The notes below the pieces were generated by a model that saw nothing but the letters and a program-made list of their open reading frames with translations, had not been told where the DNA came from and did not search any database. A program made the translations under genes and the position numbers. A DNA stretch of 24,774 nucleotides, taken from Phycisphaerales bacterium UBA2402 (GTDB lineage: Bacteria; Planctomycetota; Phycisphaerae; Phycisphaerales; UBA1924). The stretch spans positions 482 to 25,255 of the forward strand of contig DDSA01000087.1 in assembly GCA_002343715.1 (NCBI GenBank), read 5' to 3'. Each line of letters begins with the position of its first letter. Position 1 is the first letter of the stretch. Positions 16,491-24,168 of this stretch are shown piece by piece.

Positions 16491-17504
16491 TCAGCCCCGA
16501 TCCGATGAGTCTCCCAACGAAGGGTCTTGTGGCGGCTCCATCGCTCCCACCAGATCGGAGAGAGTCTTCCGCCGCTGCCGGCGAGTCCATCGCGCCAGAC
16601 CATCGGCCACCCTGATGGGACAACGGGGATCAACGAACAAGCCTGTTCCAATCTCGACCGCCGTCGCGCCCGCCAGGATGAACTCCGCCGCGTCCTGCCA
16701 GTGCAGCACACCGCCGATGCCCACGATGGGCGTGCGGGTGTCGCGGCACACGCCGTAGTACGCATCGTGCACGAGTTTCACCGCGATGGGGTGAATTCCG
16801 GGGCCAGAAAGACCCCCGGTCACACGAGAGAGCCGTGGACGGCGCGTTTCGACATCGATCGCCATCGCGGGCATGGTGTTGGCGATACAAAGGGCATCGG
16901 CCCCCGGACGCTGGTTCGGTCCCGATGGCACTCCTCCCCGCGGCTCGATCGCCGCCCGGGCGATCGCAACGATGCCGGTGCCCCCGACCGCGATGGGACT
17001 GAGTTTCACGAACAGGCGGGTCCGGGGCAGCACCGCGCGGACTTCCCGCACGAGCTCCGACAAAAGGTTGGGATCCGCCGCGAACTCGCAACCGTGCTTC
17101 ACGTTGGGGCAGGAGACGTTCAGTTCCACCGCGGGCATCTCTTCGAGCGTGCCCAACGCCGCGGCGACTTTGACAAAGCCCTCGACGCTGAACTCCGAAA
17201 CGGAACCGATGACCGTGGTGGGCACGCCCGCGACGAGCGGGGCATACTCCTTCATGAACGCATCGATGCCGATGTTCGCCAGCCCGACCGCGTTGAGCAT
17301 GCCGTGCGGGGTCGGAACAATCCGCCAGGTGGCGTTCCCTTCCCGCGGCTCGGCGGTGATGGACTTGGTCACGATGCCGCCGATGCGCGAAAGGTCGAGC
17401 ACATCGGACAGTTCGTCCAGCGTTCCGGCCGTGCCCGCCGCAAGGATGACCGGAGTGCGCAACGGCACCCCGGCGAGGTCGATCGAGATGGTCGGATCGG
17501 GCAT
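16491..17504 (-). CDS. pyrD: Dihydroorotate dehydrogenase, class 1B-like catalytic subunit
   Basis: It oxidises dihydroorotate to orotate in de novo pyrimidine synthesis, with FMN on a TIM barrel. Numbered from ATG 17504 (337 aa), the catalytic base is Cys132 in ELNVSCPNVKHG; cysteine here marks class 1, whereas class 2 enzymes use serine. Lys47 in IVTKSIT and GLSGPGIHP, VGIGGV and VEIGTGLF match FMN-binding positions. Class 1B enzymes usually pair with an electron-transfer subunit, PyrK; no pyrK is visible beside it. The frame continues to a TTG at 17540, but a well-formed promoter (TTGGCA, 17 nt, TACGCT) overlaps that extension and its -35 includes the TTG, so the ATG at 17504 is chosen and the transcript may be leaderless. 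Asn/Gly-rich GVPSGPNQRPGADA is a small insertion. The related dihydropyrimidine dehydrogenase subunit PreA is less likely, since there is no ferredoxin domain. Confidence 0.9.
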   Translation of the reverse strand: MPDPTISIDLAGVPLRTPVILAAGTAGTLDELSDVLDLSRIGGIVTKSITAEPREGNATWRIVPTPHGMLNAVGLANIGIDAFMKEYAPLVAGVPTTVIGSVSEFSVEGFVKVAAALGTLEEMPAVELNVSCPNVKHGCEFAADPNLLSELVREVRAVLPRTRLFVKLSPIAVGGTGIVAIARAAIEPRGGVPSGPNQRPGADALCIANTMPAMAIDVETRRPRLSRVTGGLSGPGIHPIAVKLVHDAYYGVCRDTRTPIVGIGGVLHWQDAAEFILAGATAVEIGTGLFVDPRCPIRVADGLARWTRRQRRKTLSDLVGAMEPPQDPSLGDSSDRG

Positions 17505-17511
17505 CGGGCCA

Positions 17512-17540
17512 AGCGTATGGACGACCGAGTACCATGCCAA
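17512..17540 (-). promoter_or_regulatory. Promoter of pyrD with start codon at the expected transcription start
   Basis: On the minus strand TTGGCA (17535-17540) is followed by a 17-nt spacer and TACGCT (17512-17517), then 7 nt to the ATG at 17504. This is the best-formed sigma-70-like promoter I see in the window and would give an mRNA with essentially no leader. Confidence 0.55.
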
Positions 17541-17583
17541 TGACGTTCGTCGTGGCCCTGCTCCGTACGATCACGACCCCGAG

Positions 17584-18615
17584 ATGGAACGAACGCTGCG
17601 AACCGCTGTGAGAAAGGACCCCGCCGCAAGGAAAGTTATCGCCGCGTGGAGGCGATTGACCGGAGGCGCGGAGACGCGGGACAAGGACCGCCGGACACTG
17701 ATCGCCTGTTCCGGCGGTGCGGACTCGAGCGCCCTTGCGATCATCCTCGCGGCGGCGACCGACAACCTGACGGTCTGCCACATCCTCCACAACCTTCGAC
17801 CCGAGAAGGCGGCGAAGGCGGATCGGGACACGGCCCGCCGTTTGACGCGGAAACTGGGGTTGCCGTTCACCAGTCGCAGCGCCGCGGTTCTGGAACTCCC
17901 GGGGAACGCCGAGGCGAACGCACGCGAGATCCGATACGAACTCCTCGCGCGTGTCGCGCGGGCGAAAGGATGTGTGGCCATCGCCACGGCCCATCACGCC
18001 GATGATCAGGCCGAGACTGTTCTGATGCGTCTGATTCGCGGTTCAGGACCGTCCGGCCTTCGCGGGGTGAGAGAGTCCCGCCCCGGCCCCCTCCGACTCC
18101 GCATCGTTCGACCGATGCTCGGGGTGAGTCGAGAAGATGCCGAGCGAATCTGCCGCATCGCGGGACACCGTTGGGCGACTGACGCGACCAACACCGACAC
18201 CACACGACTCCGTGCCGCGGTTCGGGCGCGGGTTCTTCCCGTGCTTCGGGAGTTATCGCCCAACGTCTCGCTCGCCCTGACCCGGGCCGCCGGGGTGCAG
18301 GCCGACGCCGCGCAGCTCATCCGTCAACGTGCGAACACACTCATGGCTGCGGCCCGGCAGCGCGAGAGCGGCCTCGAGCTTCCCGGGAAACTTCTTTCGC
18401 GACAACCCGCCGCGGTGCTCGTTCAAATGATCCGTATGCTGTACCACAGGGTTGTCGGTACCGAGGGAGCACGCTCGCTCACAGGTATGACCCTGGCGCC
18501 CGTTCTTTGCGCGGTTCGTGCGCGATCACCCCGACGTGTTGTCATCACGGTGGGACGCTGCCGTATCGAGGCGACGCCGACCCGGCTTGCGCTGAAGCCG
18601 CTTACACCGGCGTGA
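17584..18615 (+). CDS. tilS: tRNA(Ile)-lysidine synthase
   Basis: It ligates lysine to cytidine-34 of the AUA-reading tRNA-Ile using ATP, which changes both the codon and the aminoacylation identity of the tRNA. The 343-residue protein has the PP-loop ATPase motif SGGADSSA (43-50), the family block ATAHHADDQAETVLMRLIRGSG, and GLRGVRESR followed by RPMLGVSREDAERICR. It is shorter than E. coli TilS (432 aa), so the C-terminal tRNA-binding region is reduced, as in some other bacteria. The frame stays open upstream for 237 codons (to 16873), but that part is antisense to pyrD; the first sensible ATG is 17584, 79 nt from the divergent pyrD start. No Shine-Dalgarno sequence is seen. TACGAT (17566-17571) lies 12 nt upstream and could be a -10. 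The DUF1844 gene follows 45 nt downstream. Confidence 0.9.
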   Translation: MERTLRTAVRKDPAARKVIAAWRRLTGGAETRDKDRRTLIACSGGADSSALAIILAAATDNLTVCHILHNLRPEKAAKADRDTARRLTRKLGLPFTSRSAAVLELPGNAEANAREIRYELLARVARAKGCVAIATAHHADDQAETVLMRLIRGSGPSGLRGVRESRPGPLRLRIVRPMLGVSREDAERICRIAGHRWATDATNTDTTRLRAAVRARVLPVLRELSPNVSLALTRAAGVQADAAQLIRQRANTLMAAARQRESGLELPGKLLSRQPAAVLVQMIRMLYHRVVGTEGARSLTGMTLAPVLCAVRARSPRRVVITVGRCRIEATPTRLALKPLTPA

Positions 18616-18660
18616 TGACTCACCGACCCCCCTACACTTCGCGATCTCCTGGAGCAACAA

Positions 18661-19131
18661 TTGTCCGAACCCAAACTCATCATCGATTCAGATTGGAAAT
18701 CCCAGGCCCAGGCCGAGAAGGAACGTCTCGCCGCGCAGACCGCATCAAAGAAGCCCGCATCCCCCGCCGGCGCGGCCGCGGGTGGGGCACCCGATGAGGA
18801 CCGTGAACTGGGTTTCGATGACGTGGTAGGCTTCTTCGCCACGCAGGCCCTTTCGTATCTGGGCTACATCCCCGATCCCTACTCGGGCAAGGCCGTTGTC
18901 TCGCTCGAGCACGCCAAGTTGTACATCGACCTGCTCGGCATTCTGGAAGCCAAGACAAAGGGCAACCTGACCGAAACCGAGGACGCCAACATCAAGAAAA
19001 CCCTTTCGCAAATGCGCATGGCGTTCGTCGAGACCGGGCAGGCAGTGGCGAAGGCCGTGCAGGAGGGTCGGATCAAGCCGCAAGCCGCGGGGGGTATGCA
19101 ACCCGGAGTCGGCCCGGCCCCGCAGGTTTGA
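18661..19131 (+). CDS. DUF1844 domain-containing protein
   Basis: This is a small cytoplasmic protein of 156 residues. GGAG (18651-18654), 6 nt before, selects a TTG start at 18661; no ATG in frame lies near. The N-terminal 45 residues are charged and then Ala/Pro/Gly-rich (KPASPAGAAAGGAPDED). Residues about 52-124 match the DUF1844 pattern: FDDVVGFFATQALSYLGYIP, then DPYSGKAVVSLEHAKLYIDL, then LEAKTKGNLTETED and a final amphipathic helix with MRMAFVETG. The family is widespread in Planctomycetota and some other phyla, and its function is unknown to me. It follows tilS by 45 nt on the same strand and may share its transcript. The last residues (about 140-156) are Gly/Pro-rich and probably disordered. 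Confidence 0.85.
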   Translation: MSEPKLIIDSDWKSQAQAEKERLAAQTASKKPASPAGAAAGGAPDEDRELGFDDVVGFFATQALSYLGYIPDPYSGKAVVSLEHAKLYIDLLGILEAKTKGNLTETEDANIKKTLSQMRMAFVETGQAVAKAVQEGRIKPQAAGGMQPGVGPAPQV

Positions 19132-19154
19132 CCTAACCCGACGCACGGTACTCC

Positions 19155-19198
19155 AAAAAAAGTCAACGCCCGGGCGGCGACGCAGCCAACCCGGGCGT
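19155..19198 (-). terminator. Hairpin with T7 tail on the minus strand
   Basis: A perfect 9-bp stem (ACGCCCGGG at 19166-19174, CCCGGGCGT at 19190-19198) has a 15-nt loop. On the minus strand it is followed by TTGAC-type sequence and then seven T bases (19155-19161). It would end transcripts from the fibro-slime gene, whose stop is about 210 nt upstream on that strand, and lies 34 nt after the DUF1844 stop. Confidence 0.55.
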
Positions 19199-19406
19199 GG
19201 AACTCACATGGCCGATGGATGCCGCGGGACTGTGGCTCTCCCAAACCCGGTCCCGGCCTGTCCCCAACCGCCGCTCCCTCCGCGGCGGTCAGGGCCTCAC
19301 ACAAGCACGGCGGCACCCATCGGACGATCCGACGATCCGCCGCCGGTCCATGGCGGCGGATCCTCTCACCATTCAACCCGGGTCGGGTGAGCGCGACCCC
19401 CGATGA

Positions 19407-20333
19407 TCAGTCGTACAACGCTGTGGTCACGGGCGGCTGCACGGTCCTCAACCGGAGGGTGGTGTCGATCCGGAAGTTGGACTGGGTGCGGTGCCGCTCG
19501 GCGTGAAAGATTCGCAGGGAGTAGACCTGGCCATCTTCCAACCAAGTCAGCCGGTCGAGATCGATGGTCTGGCTCGCCGCGGCGTGAACGCCGCCGATGT
19601 CCACGACCAACTTGTTGTCGATGAAGACCCAGACATCATCGTCGCCGGTGAAGGTAAAGACCTGCCCCTTGCCCTTCTCGCACACGAACTCGGTGGCGAT
19701 CTCGGTGGTGAAGTGGAAGTTCTGGTTCGGCGTGGAGCCGCCGGAGTTGCCCAGCAGTTCACCGTTGATGGGGAAGAATCCGGAGCGGTTCATGTAGAAG
19801 GGATCGGTCCGGTCGTTGAAGGTGTACACGTTGCTGTTGGCGTTGCGGCGCAGGGTCAGGGTGATCTGCTTGCTGACATTGACGCCCGGGGTGTCGCGGA
19901 ACCACTGAGCGAACTGCTCCGCGTTCTGCAAGGCCCCGCCTGTGCTGCTGGCCTTCGAGCCGTTGATGTCGCCCGACTTTGTGGCGATGTACGACCTGGG
20001 GTCCATGATCGGACGGTTGCTTGAATCCTTCCAGACAGTGGACACCTTCTTGCCCGCGGAACGGAAGACCGGCTTGCCGTCGCTGTCGAGCGAGTCGGCC
20101 ACCATCTCCGAGTACTGACCAAAGCCCGCGGACGGCTGACGTTCGAAGTCCTGATGTCCTCCCGTGACATCACGCCCCTTGAAATCGCGGATCACCGCGG
20201 TGAGGGAAAGCGTCTCGGGAAGACCGGCGTACGGGTCGGAGGTTGGGACGGCTTCTGCCCCCGTCATCGCCAACCCAGCCGCCAGCACCACTGCGCCGCA
20301 GGCCGCCTTCCACGTTGTTCGATTCATCGCCAT
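19407..20333 (-). CDS. Secreted fibro-slime domain protein
   Basis: This 308-residue exported protein is built around one fibro-slime domain (TIGR02148 type, related to PA14-like beta modules of slime-mould extracellular matrix proteins). The start is fixed by GAGGAG 6 nt before the ATG. A standard signal peptide runs through residues 1-28 (MAMNRTTWKAACGAVVLAAG, then a likely AEA cleavage). The domain begins near residue 42 (SLTAVIRDFKGRD and GHQDFE) and includes FAQWFRDTPGVN (141-152), NFHFTTEIATEF, the signature GDDDVWVFIDNKLVVDIGGVH (230-250, given in part), and YSLRIFHAERHRTQSNFRID (271-290). The acidic GDDD cluster could bind calcium. It ends soon after the domain, with no anchor or sorting tail. 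Role is probably surface, matrix or adhesion; this is inference. It is a single-gene unit. Confidence 0.9.
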   Translation of the reverse strand: MAMNRTTWKAACGAVVLAAGLAMTGAEAVPTSDPYAGLPETLSLTAVIRDFKGRDVTGGHQDFERQPSAGFGQYSEMVADSLDSDGKPVFRSAGKKVSTVWKDSSNRPIMDPRSYIATKSGDINGSKASSTGGALQNAEQFAQWFRDTPGVNVSKQITLTLRRNANSNVYTFNDRTDPFYMNRSGFFPINGELLGNSGGSTPNQNFHFTTEIATEFVCEKGKGQVFTFTGDDDVWVFIDNKLVVDIGGVHAAASQTIDLDRLTWLEDGQVYSLRIFHAERHRTQSNFRIDTTLRLRTVQPPVTTALYD

Positions 20334-20696
20334 GACTTGCTCCTCGTCATTCGCCGCCTTCCGTGGGGCGTTCTCGTGTTCCTCGCGGGCCGATCGGGTG
20401 ATGGGGGGTCACACACCCCGAACGTTCACGCCGACCGCGAAGATGCCGGGGGTAGTGTGCAATTCACGACCGGCGGTTGCCAGCGATTTGTGACGCGGAG
20501 CAGGTCTTGGCGATTGGTCTGTAACGAATGAAGCATCTGGAACGCCCCACCGAATCGCGGATGGCGTCGTTTGAACCGTGGGCGGTGACTTTTACGGACT
20601 CTTGATCCTTCACCCCCGGGTGGGCCGATATACGATTTATCGCCGCCTGGCACGGACGCGAGGGGGCAGTCTCACGGATCGAGGGGTCTTCTCCAT
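20334..20696. other. Divergent intergenic region between the fibro-slime gene and murA
   Basis: This 363-bp gap holds the ribosome binding sites of both flanking genes (GAGGAG minus; GAGGGG at 20681-20686 plus). A small dyad GGGGT/ACCCC (20405-20419) lies in the fibro-slime leader. An AT-richer patch with TATACGATTTAT (20629-20640) lies 57 nt before murA and probably contains its -10, but the -35 is not clear. Open frames here have no recognisable domain. Confidence 0.5.
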
Positions 20697-22079
20697 ATGG
20701 ATACGTTTGTCATCGATGGCGGTCGCCGCCTTTCCGGTCGGGTTCGCATCAACGGCTCCAAAAACGCAGCCCTGCCGCTGCTGGCCGCGGCCCTCCTCAC
20801 CGACCAACCCGTCAAACTGCGCGAGGTCCCCAACCTGGCGGACATCCGCAACATGCTCAAACTTCTCGGCGAACTCGGCTGCCCCCGCCTCGATGAACCC
20901 GCGGATGGAGGGTTCGGCGACGGCACCATCACCGTCCGAGTCACCGACGAGAGTCTGTCGCACGCCCGTTACGAGATTGTCCGCACCATGCGTGCGAGCA
21001 TCTGCGCCCTGGGGCCGATGCTGGCCCGGCGAGGCTTCGCCCGCATCTCCCTGCCCGGTGGCTGCGCCATCGGGGAGCGACCGGTCGACCTCCACCTGCG
21101 CGGCCTGGCCGCGCTGGGGGCCCAGATCACACTGAGCGCGGGGGACATCATCGCCAAGGTGCCCCCCGGCGGGCTGGTTGGCACAACCGTGTTCATGGGC
21201 GGCCCGTTCGGCAGCACCGTGCTGGGCACGGCGAACGTGATGTCGGCGGCCACGCTGGCCAAAGGGGCGACCATCATCGAGTCCGCCGCGTGCGAGCCTG
21301 AGGTGGTGGACCTGGCCAATCTCCTGAACAAGATGGGCGCCAAGATCAGCGGGCACGGCTCGCCGAGGATCGTGATCGAGGGCGTCTCGGAGTTGGGCGG
21401 TGCCGATCACCGCGTCATCCCCGACCGGATCGAGGCGGGCACCTACATGATGGCCGCGGCGGTCACCAACGGCGAGATCATCCTCGAGAACTGCCCGGTG
21501 GACAGCCTTCTCTCGGCGATGCACTGCCTCGACACCATCGGCGTGCATGTCGAGGCGTGCAACGCCGTCGCGTCCAACATCCCCACGCGCTCGGCCCACC
21601 GCGGGTGCGAGGACCCCATGCGCTGCTGCGTCCGCGTGACCAGCGACCGAATCCTGCGTCCTGTGGAAGTCACGACCCAGCCCCACCCCGGGTTCCCCAC
21701 CGACCTCCAGGCCCAGTTGATGACCGTCCTCTCGCTGGCGGACGGGAACTCGGTGATCACCGAGAAGATCTTCCCCGACCGATTCCTCCACGTCGCTGAA
21801 CTGACCCGCATGGGCGCGAAAATCATCCGCCACGGGGCGACGTGCGTCATTTCAGGTGTGCGGAAACTGATCGGCGCCCCGGTCATGGCAAGCGACCTGC
21901 GCGCCAGCGCTGGTCTGGTCCTCGCGGGCCTGGCCGCCGAGGGGCGAACCACGGTCAGCCGCGTGTATCACCTCGACCGCGGGTATGAGCGCATGGAAGA
22001 CAAACTCCGTGCGCTCGGCGCGAGCATTCAGCGGGTGGACGAATCAGAGGTGGCCGCGGCGGAAACAGTCGCGGGCTGA
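20697..22079 (+). CDS. murA: UDP-N-acetylglucosamine 1-carboxyvinyltransferase MurA
   Basis: It transfers enolpyruvate from PEP to UDP-GlcNAc, the first committed step of peptidoglycan synthesis, in the cytoplasm. Lys22 (GSKNAALP), the active-site loop LPGGCAIGERPVDLH with Cys123 (E. coli Cys115) and Arg128, Asp336 in HPGFPTDLQAQ (E. coli Asp305) and the ASDLRASAGLVLAGL block are all intact. The presence of Cys123 predicts the fosfomycin-sensitive form. At 460 residues it is about 40 longer than E. coli MurA (419). Part of the excess is an insertion of roughly 19 residues around 289-315 (ASNIPTRSAHRGCEDPMRCC), just before the HPGFPTD motif, and it carries three extra cysteines. GAGGGG lies 10 nt before the ATG. 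An intact murA is notable because peptidoglycan was once thought absent from planctomycetes. Confidence 0.96.
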   Translation: MDTFVIDGGRRLSGRVRINGSKNAALPLLAAALLTDQPVKLREVPNLADIRNMLKLLGELGCPRLDEPADGGFGDGTITVRVTDESLSHARYEIVRTMRASICALGPMLARRGFARISLPGGCAIGERPVDLHLRGLAALGAQITLSAGDIIAKVPPGGLVGTTVFMGGPFGSTVLGTANVMSAATLAKGATIIESAACEPEVVDLANLLNKMGAKISGHGSPRIVIEGVSELGGADHRVIPDRIEAGTYMMAAAVTNGEIILENCPVDSLLSAMHCLDTIGVHVEACNAVASNIPTRSAHRGCEDPMRCCVRVTSDRILRPVEVTTQPHPGFPTDLQAQLMTVLSLADGNSVITEKIFPDRFLHVAELTRMGAKIIRHGATCVISGVRKLIGAPVMASDLRASAGLVLAGLAAEGRTTVSRVYHLDRGYERMEDKLRALGASIQRVDESEVAAAETVAG

Positions 22080-22148
22080 CCATCCCGGTGCTTTTCGTGT
22101 TCCGCGGGACCGCTGTAACGGTTCGCCGAACCCGTGACGCGGCTGTAC

Positions 22149-23018
22149 CTACTTCCCGGCGATCTGCGTGTACGTCTCCGGCCTCCGGTCGCGGTAGAAC
22201 TGCCAGACATCGCGCACCTCGCGGATCATGTCGAGGTCCAGGTCGGCGATGACGATCTCGTCCTTGTCGCGGCTGGCGATGTGGGTGATCTGGCCACGAG
22301 GGTTGCAGAAATACGACTGACCGTAGAACTCGCCGATGTTCCACGGCCCCTCGCGCCCGACGCGGTTGATCGCGCCCACGAAGTACTGGTTGGCGACGGC
22401 GTGGGCCGGTTGCTCCAACTTCCAGAGGTACTCGGAAAGCCCGGCCACAGTCGCCGAAGGATTGAAGACGATCTCGGCCCCGTTCAACCCCAGTTCGCGT
22501 GCCCCCTCGGGGAAGTGGCGGTCGTAGCAGATGTAGACGCCGATCTTGCCGAAGCGGGTCTCGAAGACGGGGTACCCCTCATCACCCGGCTTGAAATAGA
22601 ACTTCTCCCAGAAACCCGGGTGGCAGTGCGGGATGTGCTTCTTGCGGTAGCGCCCGAGGTACTGTCCTTTGTCATCGATCACCGCCGCGGTGTTGTAGTA
22701 CACGCCCGTCATCGCCAACTCGTAGATCGGCACGACCAGTGCCATGCCGAGTTTCCGGGCCAGGTCCCGCATCAATGTCACCGTCGGGCCATCGGGGACC
22801 GGCTCGGCGGTGTCGTACCAGCGCACGTGCTGCTCGGCGCAGAAGTACGGGCCGTAGAAAATCTCCTGCAGGCAGCAGATGTTCGCGCCTTGCTCGGCGG
22901 CGCTGCGGATGAGAGGCAGGTGCTTCTCGATCATCGCGGCCTTGACTTTGCGCAGGTCCGGCTCATCCGCCAACGGGTTGGAGCATTGAATCAGTGCGGC
23001 GCGGGTGATGCGTGGCAT
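22149..23018 (-). CDS. Nitrilase-superfamily amidohydrolase, beta-ureidopropionase / N-carbamoyl hydrolase type
   Basis: This 289-residue enzyme has the nitrilase catalytic triad: Glu52 (CLQEIFYGPYF), Lys126 (RYRKKHIPH) and Cys164 (VYICYDRHFPE). The stretch FNPSATVAGLSEYLWKLEQP and the end DLDMIREVRDVWQFYRDRRP resemble beta-ureidopropionases, which split N-carbamoyl-beta-alanine into beta-alanine, CO2 and ammonia in reductive pyrimidine breakdown. N-carbamoylputrescine amidase is the main alternative. No dihydropyrimidinase or dihydropyrimidine dehydrogenase is adjacent, so the substrate is not settled by context. It is cytoplasmic, with no signal peptide. The start has no Shine-Dalgarno sequence; TACACT lies 5 nt before the ATG. 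It ends 69 nt from the convergent murA stop. Confidence 0.87.
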   Translation of the reverse strand: MPRITRAALIQCSNPLADEPDLRKVKAAMIEKHLPLIRSAAEQGANICCLQEIFYGPYFCAEQHVRWYDTAEPVPDGPTVTLMRDLARKLGMALVVPIYELAMTGVYYNTAAVIDDKGQYLGRYRKKHIPHCHPGFWEKFYFKPGDEGYPVFETRFGKIGVYICYDRHFPEGARELGLNGAEIVFNPSATVAGLSEYLWKLEQPAHAVANQYFVGAINRVGREGPWNIGEFYGQSYFCNPRGQITHIASRDKDEIVIADLDLDMIREVRDVWQFYRDRRPETYTQIAGK

Positions 23019-23023
23019 GGCCG

Positions 23024-23029
23024 AGTGTA
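23024..23029 (-). promoter_or_regulatory. Candidate -10 element (TACACT) for a leaderless amidohydrolase transcript
   Basis: Minus-strand TACACT lies 5 nt before the ATG at 23018, with no Shine-Dalgarno sequence between. No clear -35 was found. Confidence 0.4.
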
Positions 23030-23120
23030 TTCGAGCGACACGCCCGGATGTTCTCAGCCGACGGATGGGAGGGGCGTGCAGGAACCATCACGTCTGCGCG
23101 CACACCCGGTGATCGGCACC

Positions 23121-23153
23121 AAAAAAAACACACCCGGCGCGTGGCCGGGTGTG
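23121..23153 (-). terminator. Intrinsic terminator of the PEP-CTERM gene
   Basis: A perfect 10-bp stem (CACACCCGGC at 23129-23138, GCCGGGTGTG at 23144-23153) with a 5-nt loop is followed directly on the minus strand by eight T bases (23121-23128). It begins 36 nt after the PEP-CTERM stop. A second copy of the CACACCCGG arm lies at 23101-23109. Confidence 0.9.
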
Positions 23154-23188
23154 AAGGTCGAAGGGGGTAGTCACTCGAACTGGAGAGA

Positions 23189-23935
23189 TCAACGCCGACG
23201 ACGCGTCGCGACCAGAACGCCGAGACCCGCGAGGGCCATCGCGCCGGGCGCGGGGATCACGAAGGCTTCGGTGCTGAAGGGGATATCGGGGTTGATGCCG
23301 TCGTTGCTCTGATCCCCACTGCCGTCCTGGGTGATCCAGTTGGCGACATCGTTGATCTGGGCGCGATAGGCATCGAAGGCGATCTGGTTGTTCCTCAGGC
23401 CGACGTAGGCCATGATGTCTTCATCTCCTTCGATGAAGAGCGCGGTCAGACCCTCGGTCAGACCCGTGCCGGAGAGCGTGGTGCCCGCGACGGCGACCGG
23501 ATCGTTCCCGATCGCCGCGAGGAAGGCCGTGGGCGATGCGTAGGAGCCGACGAAGGCAAAGACCGCCTCGTTGCTGTTGGCGATGCCGCGGTTCGTGCCA
23601 CCCTCGGCGAGGAAGGACACGGTGCCCAGGTTGCTTGTGGTCGAGGTCGAGTTGACATCATCGATCGTGATGATCGTGCCCGCGGGGATCGCGCCCAGGG
23701 CGGTCCACATCCATGCGCTCTCGTTGTTGTCGGTCCAGCCGGTGCCGTTCCACTCATTGTCCGTGAACGAAATCTGCGTGCCGGCGGGCAGGTCCTGCAA
23801 CGCGACAAAGGCCAGGTTGTCCAGCCCGTCGGCGTTGAAGCCGGTGAAGGCGATGGAGCCGGGGCCGAGGATCCCCGCGGCGGCAAAGCCCGCGCTCAGC
23901 GTGAGCGCGGCGATAGCGTGGTGTGCAAACTTCAT
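23189..23935 (-). CDS. PEP-CTERM-type sorted surface protein
   Basis: This 248-residue exported protein carries an exosortase-type sorting tail. The frame is open up to 24118, but GGAGAGAG 3-9 nt before the ATG at 23935 and a normal signal peptide (MKFAHHAIAALTLSAGFAAA) set the start there. The tail is VIPAPGAMALAGLGVLVATRRRR split as a PAPG variant of the PEP motif, a hydrophobic segment and a basic end. The body, from about residue 22 to 215, contains AFTGFNADGLDNLAFVAL, DLPAGTQISFTDNEWNGTGW and LSGTGLTEGLTALF. It is Asn/Thr/Gly-rich, acidic and predicted to be beta-structured, a layout seen in secreted planctomycete and cyanobacterial proteins of unknown function. EpsH/exosortase is expected elsewhere in the genome, not here. 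It is monocistronic, ending in a strong terminator. Confidence 0.85.
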   Translation of the reverse strand: MKFAHHAIAALTLSAGFAAAGILGPGSIAFTGFNADGLDNLAFVALQDLPAGTQISFTDNEWNGTGWTDNNESAWMWTALGAIPAGTIITIDDVNSTSTTSNLGTVSFLAEGGTNRGIANSNEAVFAFVGSYASPTAFLAAIGNDPVAVAGTTLSGTGLTEGLTALFIEGDEDIMAYVGLRNNQIAFDAYRAQINDVANWITQDGSGDQSNDGINPDIPFSTEAFVIPAPGAMALAGLGVLVATRRRR

Positions 23936-23938
23936 GTC

Positions 23939-23984
23939 TCTCTCCAAAAAAAAGAATCTCTCCAACGGGCGGGACGCTCCCGCC
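23939..23984 (-). promoter_or_regulatory. Leader of the PEP-CTERM gene: hairpin, duplicated Shine-Dalgarno, T8 tract
   Basis: Read on the minus strand the order is: a 7-bp hairpin GGCGGGA/TCCCGCC (23968-23984), then TTGGAGAGA (23957-23965), a T8 tract (23946-23953), and a second exact TTGGAGAGA (23939-23947) that serves as the ribosome binding site. The copies are 18 nt apart. Confidence 0.5.
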
Positions 23985-24168
23985 GAGTGCGACAATGCTA
24001 ACGAAGCGTCGTCAAGACTCCCCGCAGGAAGAATCAAGTTTGCGCAAAGATCATGCGGGCGACCATGGATTTCCAACGGGAATCGCCGGAGGTTGCACCC
24101 GATCACGCACGAGTTCAAGCTGGGACGAACGACCGGTGGTGGAGACCAAACCGAACCGATGACAACCC

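Noticed and set aside
17505..17540. TTG start that would lengthen PyrD by 12 residues
   Set aside because: The extension coincides with a -35/-10 promoter pair and family members start near the ATG at 17504.
16873..17583. Upstream 237-codon extension of the tilS frame
   Set aside because: It runs antisense through pyrD; the PP-loop domain begins just after ATG 17584, giving a normal TilS.
23936..24118. 61-residue N-terminal extension of the PEP-CTERM protein
   Set aside because: A good ribosome binding site and a standard signal peptide start at 23935; the extension is Cys/Arg-mixed and lacks either.
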